Below, piece by piece: positions 1-10,993 of a stretch of DNA of 64,000 bases (positions within the stretch are counted from its first letter, which is position 1; every line of letters begins with the position of its first letter). The stretch comes from Mesorhizobium sp. CU3 (GTDB taxonomy: Bacteria; Pseudomonadota; Alphaproteobacteria; Rhizobiales; Rhizobiaceae), in the NCBI RefSeq assembly GCF_006442965.1, contig NZ_VFWX01000002.1, positions 372,001 through 436,000 of the forward strand. The letters run 5' to 3'. The notes below the pieces were generated by a model that saw only the letters and a list, made by a program, of their open reading frames with translations, was not told where the DNA came from and ran no database searches. Both the position numbers and the translations under genes were made by a program.

Positions 1-625
1 TGGCGATCGCCTTGACGAAGAGGTCGTTCCAGGAAGGGTCGTTGCTGGCCGCCGCGGTGCGGTCGTTGATCCCGAACAGGATTTCCGCCTCGGCCTTGGT
101 GATGGCGATGTTGCCTTCGCCGCCATAGGCGTAGAGGATGCGGCGCAGGAGATCGACCTCGGCCTTGGCGATCAGCCCCGGCACCAGCGCGCCGCCGAGC
201 ATCAGCGGCCCTTTGCCGTCGATCACCGCATGGGCGACCTGCTCCAGCGCATAAGCCGAAAGCTGGCTCGGCGAGGATTTGGCTTCCTCCAGCACATGCA
301 CCAGAAGCTCGAGCTCGGTGCGGCTGTCGACCATGCCGTCGCGCGAGATGGTGCGCACCAGCCAGTCGGCATTCTCCTGCGAAATATAGCCTTCAGGCTT
401 TTCCTGGTGGACGATGTAGTCGCTCACCGCCTCGACGAAGAACGGCGCCCATTCCTCGCATTTGTCGCGCGCCGTCTGATCGAGCGCGAAAAGCGCTTCC
501 GTCTCGCCGCGGCTCACCACGCCGTCGGCGAACACTTCCCGCCGCAGCATCGTCACATCTTCGGCCGTGATTCGACCCTTCGAGGTCAGCCCCGCCACCG
601 GAGCGCTCATGATCAATTCGCCCAT
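1..625 (-). CDS. TerB-like conserved hypothetical protein (C-terminus outside window)
   Basis: An open frame starts at the ATG at 625 and runs off the left edge, giving 208 visible codons with no stop. The protein is acidic and helical. It contains loosely repeated units of the kind D-G-x-V-S/D-x-x-E (for example DGVVSRGETEALF and DGMVDSRTELELL), each followed by a Trp/Phe-bearing helix, which resembles the EF-hand-like turns of TerB-fold proteins. There is no signal peptide and no membrane segment. It is transcribed away from the glycine cleavage operon and shares the 5' intergenic region with it. The TerB relationship is a pattern-level inference and the role is unknown. The gene is truncated by the window edge, not broken. 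Confidence 0.7.
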   Translation of the reverse strand, partial: MGELIMSAPVAGLTSKGRITAEDVTMLRREVFADGVVSRGETEALFALDQTARDKCEEWAPFFVEAVSDYIVHQEKPEGYISQENADWLVRTISRDGMVDSRTELELLVHVLEEAKSSPSQLSAYALEQVAHAVIDGKGPLMLGGALVPGLIAKAEVDLLRRILYAYGGEGNIAITKAEAEILFGINDRTAAASNDPSWNDLFVKAIA

Positions 626-746
626 CTGCCGTCCCTGCCCTGTCGCCTGTTGCCGGCGAGCCTTTGTTGTCCTGCCGGTTTATCAGCATTGTCTTGAGAA
701 ACCGGCAAATGGCTTGGTTAGCGAAGCCTTGTCGGCGCGCGCCTCA

Positions 747-799
747 AGGTGCGTCGAGATTCAGGTCAGGCCGGCCTCACCTGAATATCGATGCACCTT
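747..799. repeat. 53-bp near-perfect palindrome made of the fused ends of a dispersed intergenic repeat
   Basis: The two arms read AAGGTGCgTCGAgATTCAGG and the inverse CCTGAATaTCGAtGCACCTT, meeting at a central AGGCCGGCCT core. The inner 28 bp match the left end of the repeats at 7491 and 33661 joined directly to the right end of the copy at 7637, with the ~110-bp interior absent. It lies between the minus-strand gene ending at 625 and the glycine riboswitch and could form a strong hairpin. Confidence 0.8.
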
Positions 800-881
800 T
801 GATGTCGCAGGGAGGTGACAAGGTGTCGCCGACGGGCTATGGATGGCGCGTCGAGGGCTCAGGTGACTGAGTCCTACCTGT

Positions 882-1064
882 TTGCGGGAGAGAACAGCGA
901 AAGCTGTCGCCGAAGGGGAAATCGCCCGAAATCTCTCAGGCAAAAGAACCGTGGACGGGAAAGACAACTCTGGAAAGTCGGGAATCTTCCCGCGCCGAAG
1001 GTGTAAGCGCCGCTGACAGAGCTCCGGCTGCGCGAGTCTCTCAGGCTTCAGACAGAGGGGCACG
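882..1064 (+). promoter_or_regulatory. Tandem glycine riboswitch (gcvT leader)
   Basis: Two glycine aptamers lie head to tail in the 5' leader of gcvTHP. The first (about 882-973) has the opening GGGAGAGA, the conserved GCCGAAGGGG segment and the closing ATCTCTCAGGCAAAAGAACCG. The second (about 974-1064) has GCGCCGAAGGTGTAAGCGCC and GTCTCTCAGGCTTCAGACAGAGGGG-type closing elements. The arrangement, short linker and position 48 nt before the gcvT start are those of the known class. Glycine-bound riboswitches normally turn on cleavage-system genes; on-switch behaviour here is inferred from the family. Region 626-881 holds only the palindrome at 747-799 and presumably the promoter. Confidence 0.95.
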
Positions 1065-1111
1065 ACTAGGCCGCCAGGTGGCGGTCGATTGCGTGCGACT
1101 CTGGAGAAGAC

Positions 1112-2212
1112 ATGACGGGCGAAGACACCAAACACCTACCCCTCGAGGATTTGCATAACGCCGCAGGCGCGCGTTTCGGCGCCTTTGCCGGCTGGTCGAT
1201 GCCGCTGACCTACCCGGCCGGCGTGATGAAGGAGCATCTCCATACGCGCGAGCATGCCGGCCTGTTCGACATCTCGCATATGAAGCTGTTCGTCGTCAGC
1301 GGCCCGGGCGCGGCGGCGCTGCTCGACCGCGCCTGCCCGCTCGATGCCGGCGCGCTCGATATCTCGCAATCCAAATACACCTTCTTCCTCAACGAGGCCG
1401 CCGGAATCATCGACGACCTGATCGTCACACGCCTCGGTGACGACCGCTTCATGGTCGTGGCCAATGCCGGCAATGCGGTCGAGGACGAAGAGCACCTCAC
1501 GGCGCTGGCCGCGGATTTCGACGCCAAGGTCGAGCCGCTCGACCGCGTCTTCCTGGCGATCCAGGGGCCGGATGCCTGGGCCGCCCTTGCGCGCGCCGGC
1601 ATCGAGACCGGCACGCTTCTGTTCATGCATGGTGTCGAGCCGCGGCCGAACTGGTTCATGAGCCGCTCAGGCTATACCGGCGAGGACGGTTTCGAGATCG
1701 GCCTGCCGCAAGCGGACGCCCGCGATCTCGTCGCCAAGCTCCTGGAAGACGAGCGCGTGCAGTGGATCGGCCTTGCCGCCCGCGACAGCCTGCGCCTCGA
1801 GGCCGGGCTCTGCCTGCACGGCCAGGACCTTTCCCCTGAGATCGACCCGGCTAGCGCCGGACTGATGTGGGCGATCCCCAAGGAGCTCCGCACTTCCGGC
1901 CATTTCATCGGCGCCGATGCGTTGCGCTCGATCCTCGAGCGCGGCGCCGCACAAAAACGCGTCGGCCTGAAGCCCGAGGGCCGCCAGCCGGTGCGCGCCG
2001 GCGCAGCGCTGGTCGATGCCGACGGCCATCCTGCCGGCCACGTCGCTTCCGGCGGCTTCGGCCCTTCGGCGGGCCACCCCGTCGCCATGGGTTACGTCAA
2101 CGCCCCGCTCGCCAAGCCCGGCGCAAAACTCTTCGCCGACGTCCGCGGGACGAAAATCCCGATCGACGTCGTCTCCCTGCCCTTCACCCCACACCGCTAC
2201 CGCAAAGGATGA
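1112..2212 (+). CDS. gcvT: Glycine cleavage system T protein (aminomethyltransferase)
   Basis: This 366-aa protein is the tetrahydrofolate-dependent aminomethyltransferase of the glycine cleavage complex. It takes the aminomethyl group from the lipoyl arm of GcvH and yields 5,10-methylene-THF and ammonia. The N-terminal folate-binding domain (about residues 10-250, with GWSMPLTYPAG and FDISHMK) is followed by the C-terminal GCV_T barrel (about 260-360, ending near VSLPFTPHRYRKG). Its length is typical. The ATG at 1112 is preceded by CTGGAGAAG. It is the first gene of gcvTHP, 6 nt before gcvH, and is under the glycine riboswitch. Nothing in it looks broken. Confidence 0.97.
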   Translation: MTGEDTKHLPLEDLHNAAGARFGAFAGWSMPLTYPAGVMKEHLHTREHAGLFDISHMKLFVVSGPGAAALLDRACPLDAGALDISQSKYTFFLNEAAGIIDDLIVTRLGDDRFMVVANAGNAVEDEEHLTALAADFDAKVEPLDRVFLAIQGPDAWAALARAGIETGTLLFMHGVEPRPNWFMSRSGYTGEDGFEIGLPQADARDLVAKLLEDERVQWIGLAARDSLRLEAGLCLHGQDLSPEIDPASAGLMWAIPKELRTSGHFIGADALRSILERGAAQKRVGLKPEGRQPVRAGAALVDADGHPAGHVASGGFGPSAGHPVAMGYVNAPLAKPGAKLFADVRGTKIPIDVVSLPFTPHRYRKG

Positions 2213-2218
2213 TTTCCG

Positions 2219-2587
2219 ATGGCAAAGACCTACTTCACTGAAGACCATGAATGGCTGCGCGTCGAAGGCGGCGTCGCCACCGTCGGCATCACTGATTATG
2301 CGCAGGAGCAGCTCGGCGATCTCGTCTTCGTCGAACTGCCGGAAATCGGCCGCAAGCTCGCCAAGGGCGACACCGCCGTCGTCGTCGAATCCGTCAAGGC
2401 GGCTTCTGACGTCTACGCGCCGGTCGACGGCGAAATCACCGAAGCCAATGGCTCGTTGTCGGCCGACCCGTCGCTGGTCAATTCGGCCGCGACCGGCGAC
2501 GGCTGGCTCTGGAAGATGAAGCTTTCCAACGAAAGCCAGCTCGATGGCCTCATGGATGAGGCCGCCTACAAAGCCCATATCGGCTGA
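2219..2587 (+). CDS. gcvH: Glycine cleavage system H protein
   Basis: This is a 122-aa lipoyl carrier that shuttles the aminomethyl intermediate between GcvP, GcvT and the lipoamide dehydrogenase (no lpd gene is in this window). The lipoylation site is the lysine in [11 protein letters not shown], residue 60, within the biotinyl/lipoyl-type beta-hairpin domain. The N-terminal [10 protein letters not shown] and the [12 protein letters not shown] stretch are family hallmarks. The start ATG at 2219 lies 6 nt after the gcvT stop. gcvP begins 16 nt after its stop, so the three are almost certainly one transcript. Confidence 0.97.
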   Translation: MAKTYFTEDHEWLRVEGGVATVGITDYAQEQLGDLVFVELPEIGRKLAKGDTAVVVESVKAASDVYAPVDGEITEANGSLSADPSLVNSAATGDGWLWKMKLSNESQLDGLMDEAAYKAHIG

Positions 2588-2603
2588 CACCGGGATTTTG
2601 GAC

Positions 2604-5410
<2,807 letters not shown>

Positions 5411-5414
<4 letters not shown>

Positions 5415-5534
5415 AGCAATTCCAGGAAAAGTGTGAGCGGTTGGGCTCGGCGACTTCGCCGTAGCCTTCCGTCCGGAATTGCGTAAGACAAAGAGATAGA
5501 GCGTTTGACCGTTTCCGTGAAAACGCTCTATCCC
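5411..5534. repeat. Rhizobial-type intergenic palindromic repeat with terminal hairpin
   Basis: The 124-bp segment lies between the convergent gcvP and diguanylate cyclase genes. Its first half has inverted arms GCAATTCC and GGAATTGC (about 5414-5421 and 5475-5482). Its second half is a hairpin with AGAGCGTTT pairing AAACGCTCT (about 5498-5532). From memory, this sequence type (AGAGCAATTCCAGGAAAAG and similar) recurs between genes in Mesorhizobium genomes. The final hairpin could terminate transcription from both sides. Confidence 0.7.
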
Positions 5535-5545
5535 GCTGACGTTCT

Positions 5546-6709
5546 TCAGGCGGTTTTCAGGACCAGCCCCGCATCGGGCCGGTTTTGGACAATGACGCGG
5601 TTGCGCCCACCGCGTTTGGCCTCGTAGAGCGCCGCGTCCGCTTCCGCCAGCACCTCATCCAACGGCCGGCCGGCGGCATTGCCGAAGCCCATGCCGCCGC
5701 TGACGGTGCTGCGCAGCGGGCCGAGATGAGTGGAGACGATTTCGGTGCCGAAGGCGACGCCGATCCGGCTTGCGGTGTCATGCGCTTTCTCCGGCGTCAT
5801 GCGCGATAGGACGAGCGCGAACTCTTCGCCCCCCAGCCGGAACGCGTCGACCCCGGTGCGGCCGTATTTCTTGACCACCGACGCGAAGCGGCACAGCACC
5901 AGGTCGCCGACCGGATGCCCGTAAACGTCGTTGGTTCTCTTGAAGTGGTCGAGATCGAACATCGCGATCGCCATGAACGGACCGAAGCTTCGTTCGCCGA
6001 ATAGCGTGGTCAAGGCGCGCCGGTTCATCAACCCGGTCAGCGGATCGGTCATGGTCTCGGCCTTGAGTTCGAGATGCGCCTGCAGATGATGCAGCGACAG
6101 CGTCAGCGCGCCCAGCACGGTCATGCAGGCAACCGACACGACGGAATTCAGCCGCTCGGCCCAATTGTCGGGCGCGCCCCCGATCGTCCACTGCCCGTTG
6201 ACCAGAAGAACGGCGCCGCAAAGCGCGAAGGACAGACCGCAAACGCCGCTCAGCAACGAGACGACGAGCAGGATCCGGCGATCGTGGTCTCCCTCCATCC
6301 AGAACATCGCCCCGATCGCCGCAAGCAGTGCCGTCACCGTCGAATAGGTGATCAGGAAGCCGACGCCGTCAAAACCGAGATAGGTGACCAGGGCGCAGAG
6401 CGCCATTGCCGCCAGCGCCGGCACGATAGCGCGACGATAGTTGCGTACGCCGAGATACTGCATTGCCGACAGGCAAATGACGAGGAAACCGACACTTAGC
6501 AGCGCCAGCACGATCTGGCAGAGCCAGGGGCTGGCCTCCTTGGTGTAGCGCCAGAACAGCACGACATGGGCGACGAGCACGAGGATGCCGCATGCGACAG
6601 TCGGCACGAACCGTGCGCGTGGCGCGGTGAACCAGATCGCAAACATGGTGACGCTGAGGCATGTGCCCGACAGCGCCGCCGCAAGCAGAAGCGAGCTGAA
6701 ATCCAACAT
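5546..6709 (-). CDS. Membrane-bound diguanylate cyclase (GGDEF)
   Basis: This 387-aa protein has six or seven N-terminal transmembrane segments (about residues 5-210) and a C-terminal GGDEF domain (about 215-375). The domain opens with DPLTGLMNRRAL, has the metal-binding FDLDHFKRTNDVYGH, and carries the signature GGEEF at residues 293-297, so it should make cyclic di-GMP from two GTP. The position of the product-inhibition site reads RTGV (284-287) instead of RxxD, so canonical feedback inhibition is probably absent. The membrane part resembles MASE-type sensors, but no ligand can be named. It lies just downstream of the Tad pilus genes on the same strand, separated by 163 bp, so a role in attachment is plausible but inferred. 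Confidence 0.9.
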   Translation of the reverse strand: MLDFSSLLLAAALSGTCLSVTMFAIWFTAPRARFVPTVACGILVLVAHVVLFWRYTKEASPWLCQIVLALLSVGFLVICLSAMQYLGVRNYRRAIVPALAAMALCALVTYLGFDGVGFLITYSTVTALLAAIGAMFWMEGDHDRRILLVVSLLSGVCGLSFALCGAVLLVNGQWTIGGAPDNWAERLNSVVSVACMTVLGALTLSLHHLQAHLELKAETMTDPLTGLMNRRALTTLFGERSFGPFMAIAMFDLDHFKRTNDVYGHPVGDLVLCRFASVVKKYGRTGVDAFRLGGEEFALVLSRMTPEKAHDTASRIGVAFGTEIVSTHLGPLRSTVSGGMGFGNAAGRPLDEVLAEADAALYEAKRGGRNRVIVQNRPDAGLVLKTA

Positions 6710-6872
6710 CGGTTAAGAACAGCCTCTTGGGAGTTGCCGTCTGCTCAATGTATGCTGCCGCTAGCCTGAGCAAACCGTTTTCGGCAGATGCCCCGGGGCT
6801 ACCTCGGCACAGGGTTTACAAAGCGTCGATATGCCCGCTGAAATCCGGCGACGATGCACGCAAGCGAACGGA

Positions 6873-7355
6873 TCAGCCCTTGTCGAGCAGCGCCAGATTG
6901 GCGTTGACCACTGTCGGGTCGGCCATGCCGGCCCTGGCCTCGAGCAGCAGCGCGCGCGCCTTTTTCTTGTTGCCGCGCAGGAGCTGCGAATAGCCCATAT
7001 TGTTGACGATCTGCGGCTTGCGCCCGGCGACCTTCAGCAACTGCGCGTAGGCGCGGTCGGCGAAGTCGAAACGGCCGAGTTCGTCATAGGAAGCGGCAAG
7101 CCCCATCCAGGCCTCGGCATTGTCGGATTTGAGCTCGACCGCCTTGCGGAAATGCTGTTCGGCGAGGCCGAAATTCGCTTCGCGGAATTGCGCCTTGCCC
7201 TCCGTCAGATCGTCCGCGCTGACATCCTTGGCCACCGGCTGGATCGCGGTGGTCTTGGTGTTGTCGACGCTGTTGCTGGCGTTGTTGGTCGTACAGCCCG
7301 TGATCATCAAGACGGCTGCCAACGCCACCGCTGCCTTGGGAAATCTCTGACGCAT
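6873..7355 (-). CDS. tadD: TadD-like TPR lipoprotein of the Tad pilus system
   Basis: This 160-aa protein has a lipoprotein signal peptide (VLMITGC, acylated Cys at residue 21) and about three tetratricopeptide repeats (roughly residues 45-155, for example AEQHFRKAVELKSDNAEAW). TadD-type lipoproteins assist assembly of the Tad secretion apparatus. Here they would sit at the periplasmic face of the outer membrane. It is the last gene of the minus-strand tad cluster, 282 bp after tadC. The dispersed repeat at 7491-7637 fills half of that gap, so it may have its own promoter. It could be another TPR lipoprotein, but the context favours TadD. Confidence 0.85.
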   Translation of the reverse strand: MRQRFPKAAVALAAVLMITGCTTNNASNSVDNTKTTAIQPVAKDVSADDLTEGKAQFREANFGLAEQHFRKAVELKSDNAEAWMGLAASYDELGRFDFADRAYAQLLKVAGRKPQIVNNMGYSQLLRGNKKKARALLLEARAGMADPTVVNANLALLDKG

Positions 7356-7490
7356 GCCCCTGCCCCATCGCCCGATTTGCCGGGTCGTTCTTCAGGAAAG
7401 GAGCCTACAGGAGAGCGATTAAGCTTCGGTGCCGAAATGCAGCTAAATTTCGGTTGCGCGCCAAGAATGCATTAACCAGCGCCATACTTG

Positions 7491-7637
7491 GATTCAGGTC
7501 AGGCCGAGTCGGAGTCGAAGACGGGCGCGAAGCGACCAAACTGGGTGGATTTCGAGAACCGGAGCGGAGCGTACTTAAAGTACGTGAGCACCGGAAGCGC
7601 AGGAAGCCGCCATTTGCAGGCCGGCCTCACCTGAATC
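7491..7637. repeat. Complete 147-bp copy of a dispersed repeat with terminal inverted ends
   Basis: The element opens with GATTCAGGTCAGGCC and closes with GGCCTCACCTGAATC. The interior includes the imperfect hairpin GGAGCGGAGCGTACTT, AAGTACG and GTGAGCACCGGAAGCGC. The left 80 bp are nearly identical to the segment at 33671, and the two ends alone are found fused at 747-799. The last base abuts the tadC stop codon (7638). An open frame crosses the element, but it belongs to the repeat and is not taken as a gene. The remainder of the 7356-7490 gap shows no gene. Confidence 0.85.
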
Positions 7638-8600
7638 CTAGTGCGCCGTCAGCTTCACGATGATCGGAATAATGGCGACCATCAGCACCACCGGCAGGAT
7701 GCAGACCGTCACCGGCACCGACATCTTGGCCGGCAAGGCATGCGCCTTCTCCTCGGCCAGCGACATGCGCTTGTGCCGCATTTCGTCGGAAAAGACGCGC
7801 AGCGAGCCCGACAGGCTGGTGCCTAGCTCCTTGGACTGCTGCAGGAGCGTGGCGAAGGAACGCACCTCGTCGAGGCTGAGGCGGTCGGCAAGCGCCTTCA
7901 GCGCGTCGTCGAGGCTGCGGCCGGCGCGCAATTCCAGCGACACCAGCACGAGGTTCTGGCTCAGCGACGGGTATGTCCTGGCGAGTTCCCTGGAGACCCG
8001 CTCGATGCCGGCCTCCATGCTCATGCCGGCATCGGAGCATACGATCATCAGATCCATGAAGTCGGGAAAGCCGTTGCGGTACTCCCGCATCTTCTCCCGC
8101 ACCTTCTGTGTCAGCACCAGGCCCGGCAGAAAATAGCCGCCGGCCCCCGAAAGGATCACGAACGCCCAGCGGCTGGTCATGGTCGAATCGGCGCTGGCCG
8201 CCCAGCGATTGACGAGGAACGCCCCAAGTGCCGCACCGATCAGCGTTGAGAAACGGATCAGGAAGAACATGCCGACGGCGCGCGGCTCCATATAGCCGGC
8301 CTGGATAAGCTTCATGCGCAGCCTTGCGACATTTTCCGGGTCGCTCTTGGCATAGAATTCCTGCGCGCGTTTCAACGCCTTCTCGCGCACGACATTGGTG
8401 TTCTTCTTCGGCGCCGGCTCGGCCTGCTCGGCCGGCTGCATCACCTCGACCTTCAGCCGGCGCTTGACCTCGCCGCGGTCGCCCCTGGCAAGCACCAGCG
8501 GCCAGGCGACCGCGCCGCCGCCCAGCACCAGAAGCACCACGGCCACCGGCATCATCGATGTCGGCGCGAGCGAAGCGAGAAAGCGGATGATGTCTTCCAT
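7638..8600 (-). CDS. tadC: Tad pilus inner-membrane platform protein TadC
   Basis: This 320-aa type II secretion F-family protein has an N-terminal membrane helix (about residues 17-38), a further helix pair near 105-160, the cytoplasmic F domain (about 175-285, with FPDFMDLMIVCSDAGMSMEAGIERV) and a C-terminal helix near 290-312. TadB and TadC form the inner-membrane platform on which the ATPase CpaF/TadA acts. Its stop is followed directly by the repeat at 7491-7637. The start at 8600 is 1 nt from the tadB stop, so they are co-translated. Length and topology are normal for the family. Confidence 0.93.
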   Translation of the reverse strand: MEDIIRFLASLAPTSMMPVAVVLLVLGGGAVAWPLVLARGDRGEVKRRLKVEVMQPAEQAEPAPKKNTNVVREKALKRAQEFYAKSDPENVARLRMKLIQAGYMEPRAVGMFFLIRFSTLIGAALGAFLVNRWAASADSTMTSRWAFVILSGAGGYFLPGLVLTQKVREKMREYRNGFPDFMDLMIVCSDAGMSMEAGIERVSRELARTYPSLSQNLVLVSLELRAGRSLDDALKALADRLSLDEVRSFATLLQQSKELGTSLSGSLRVFSDEMRHKRMSLAEEKAHALPAKMSVPVTVCILPVVLMVAIIPIIVKLTAH

Positions 8601-8601
8601 C

Positions 8602-9567
8602 TCAGAACCTGAAATTCGACATCTTGAACATGATGGCGTTGCCGAGCATCAGCCAAAAGATGGAGCCGCCCAGCATGTACCAGGTCTTCGGCACGTCCCA
8701 GACATCGCGATAGAACTGCGGCATCAGCACCATGATGGCGGTGAACAGAAGCACCGGCACCGCGGTCAGGATGTAGGCCGACATGCGCCCTTCCGTCGAG
8801 ATGGCGCGCACCTTGCGGCGCAGCTTGCCACGGTCGCGGATCGTCACGGACAGACCGTCGAGGATTTCGCGTAAGTTGCCGCCTGAGCTGGTCTGGATCG
8901 ACACCGCGGTGACGAACAGCGGCAGGTCCTCATGGCCCACCCGGTCGAACAGATTGTTCAGCGCCGAGACCAGATCCGAGCCGTAGGTCACTTCGTCGGC
9001 GACGACGCCGAACTCGGTGCCGATCGGATCGGCCATTTCGCGCGAGACCATGGCGATCGCCACCGGCACCGGATGGCCGGCCTTGAGGCCGCGCGTGATC
9101 AACTCCAGCGCCTCCGGCAATTGCATGCCGAACCGCTTGTGCCGGCGCTTGCGCATCGAGCGCATGGCCATCACCGGCAGCACCGGGACCAGCACGAGAA
9201 ACAGGACCAGGCCGTACAACAGCGACAAGCCCTTGAAGATCGCCGCCAGCGCTATCGCCGCGGCGATGCCCGAGGTGATCGTCAGGAACTTGGACTGCGG
9301 CATCACCATGCCGGACTGGGTTCGCAGCGTGCGGAAGCGGTCGAGCGAGAACATCGAGCCGCCGCCTTCCAGTCCGCGTTCCTTGCGCAGCTGGATCAGT
9401 ACCTGTTCCTGGCTGATCTTGTTTTCCGCCAGCTTCATGCGGCGGTTGATCGCCGTGCGTTTGTCGCTGCGACCGGCATAGAGCAGAAACAGCCCCTCGG
9501 CGATCATGATGCCGGTGAGCGCCGCTGCGGCGTAGACAACATAGACGGGGCTGAATCCCTCGAACAC
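8602..9567 (-). CDS. tadB: Tad pilus inner-membrane platform protein TadB
   Basis: This 321-aa F-family protein has an N-terminal membrane helix (about residues 8-28) and a long cytoplasmic linker. A helix pair lies near 95-130, the F domain with LPEALELITRGLKAGHPVPVAIAMV near 145-175 continues through SSGGNLREILDGLS, and two helices lie at the C-terminus. Its partner is TadC, encoded 1 nt downstream. The cpaF stop lies 4 nt upstream of its start at 9567, consistent with one operon. It is intact and typical in length. Confidence 0.93.
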   Translation of the reverse strand: MFEGFSPVYVVYAAAALTGIMIAEGLFLLYAGRSDKRTAINRRMKLAENKISQEQVLIQLRKERGLEGGGSMFSLDRFRTLRTQSGMVMPQSKFLTITSGIAAAIALAAIFKGLSLLYGLVLFLVLVPVLPVMAMRSMRKRRHKRFGMQLPEALELITRGLKAGHPVPVAIAMVSREMADPIGTEFGVVADEVTYGSDLVSALNNLFDRVGHEDLPLFVTAVSIQTSSGGNLREILDGLSVTIRDRGKLRRKVRAISTEGRMSAYILTAVPVLLFTAIMVLMPQFYRDVWDVPKTWYMLGGSIFWLMLGNAIMFKMSNFRF

Positions 9568-9571
9568 CGGC

Positions 9572-10993
9572 CTAGTCCTGCGGCCGGCCGGGTTCGAAAT
9601 ACTTGCCCGGGAATTCGATGCCCATATTGCGCAGGTCCTCGAGGAAGCGCGGGCGGATGCCCGTCGCCTCGAAATGGCCGAGGATCTTGCCGTCCGCCTC
9701 CATGCCGGTGCGCACGAAGCGGAATATCTCCTGCATCTGGATGACGTCGCCTTCCATGCCGGTCACTTCGGCGACACTGGTCACCTTGCGCTTGCCGTCA
9801 GACAGGCGCGTCAGCTGCACGATGATGTCGATGGCGCTGGAGATCTGGCTGCGGATCGACTGCACCGTCATCGGCATGCCGGTCATGCCGAGCATCTGTT
9901 CGAGACGCGAGATGGCGTCGCGCGGCGTGTTGGCGTGGATGGTCGCCATCGAGCCTTCATGGCCGGTGTTCATCGCCTGCAGCATGTCGAAGGCTTCTTC
10001 GCCGCGGCACTCGCCGAGGATGACGCGATCGGGACGCATGCGCAGCGCGTTCTTGACCAGATCGCGCTGCTTGAGCTCGCCATGGCCCTCGATGTTGGCC
10101 GGGCGCGTTTCCATGCGCGCGACATGCGGCTGCTGTAGCTGCAGTTCGGCCGCGTCCTCGATGGTGATCAGGCGTTCGTCTTCCGGAATGAAGGCCGACA
10201 GCGCGTTCAGCATCGTCGTCTTGCCGGTGCCGGTGCCGCCGGAGATGATGGTGGTCTTGCGCGCATGCACCGCCGCCGCCAGCACTTCGGCCATGTTCTG
10301 CGTGATGGCGCCGAATTCGACCAGCTTGTGCAGGCCGAGCTTGTTCTTGGAGAATTTGCGGATAGACACCAGCGGCCCGTCGACGCCAACGGGGCGGATG
10401 GCGGCGTTGAAGCGCGAGCCGTCGAGCATGCGGGCGTCGACCATCGGCTGCGATTCATCGACGCGGCGGCCGACGGCGGCGACGATCTTGTTGATGATGC
10501 GCAACAGATGCGCCTCGTCCTTAAACGGAATGTGGACCTGCTGCAGCTTGCCGCGCTTTTCGACGAAGCAGTTCCGGTGGCCGTTGATCAGGATGTCGTT
10601 GATCTCGGGATCCTTGAGCAGCGGCTCGAGCGGGCCCAGGCCGACCATCTCGTCGACGATATCGTCGACCAGCCCGTCGAGTTCGGCGATGTTGATCGCC
10701 ATGCGCTCCTCGCGCGTCTTTTCCGAGACGAAGTCGTGCACCTGGCGCCGCATCTCGTCCCTCGGCAGCCGCTCCAGCGCCACGAGGTTGATCTCCTCGA
10801 GCAGCATGCGGTGGATTCGCACGCGCGCGTCGAGCACCTTGTTGGTACTTTTCTGCTGCACGGCCTCGGGTTTCGGCGCGGTGGGCTTGCGGGTGGTCGG
10901 GATGATCACGGCGGCATGCTGGACGGGCGCCGGTTCGGGCGCCCGCTGCGGATGCGCGTCGCGGTTCTGCAGGTTGGAGAAGCGGGTATTCAT
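9572..10993 (-). CDS. cpaF: Tad/Flp pilus assembly ATPase CpaF (TadA)
   Basis: This is a 473-aa secretion ATPase of the GspE/VirB11 superfamily that powers Flp pilin polymerisation at the inner membrane. It has a Pro-rich N-terminus (1-55), an N-terminal domain (60-230), a Walker A at residues 252-259 (GGTGTGKT), the LITIEDAAELQL segment, the Walker B region RPDRVILGECRG and the His box MATIHANTP. All catalytic motifs are present. Its start at 10993 overlaps the cpaE stop by 4 nt (ATGA), and tadB follows after 4 nt, so it is in the middle of the tad operon. Confidence 0.96.
   Translation of the reverse strand: MNTRFSNLQNRDAHPQRAPEPAPVQHAAVIIPTTRKPTAPKPEAVQQKSTNKVLDARVRIHRMLLEEINLVALERLPRDEMRRQVHDFVSEKTREERMAINIAELDGLVDDIVDEMVGLGPLEPLLKDPEINDILINGHRNCFVEKRGKLQQVHIPFKDEAHLLRIINKIVAAVGRRVDESQPMVDARMLDGSRFNAAIRPVGVDGPLVSIRKFSKNKLGLHKLVEFGAITQNMAEVLAAAVHARKTTIISGGTGTGKTTMLNALSAFIPEDERLITIEDAAELQLQQPHVARMETRPANIEGHGELKQRDLVKNALRMRPDRVILGECRGEEAFDMLQAMNTGHEGSMATIHANTPRDAISRLEQMLGMTGMPMTVQSIRSQISSAIDIIVQLTRLSDGKRKVTSVAEVTGMEGDVIQMQEIFRFVRTGMEADGKILGHFEATGIRPRFLEDLRNMGIEFPGKYFEPGRPQD

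Noticed and set aside
7454..7663. Short plus-strand frame (69 codons) over the full dispersed repeat, and the similar one at 33636-33872
   Set aside because: Both are just the repeat sequence read in the same frame; they share residues only where the repeat is shared and end in unrelated flanks.
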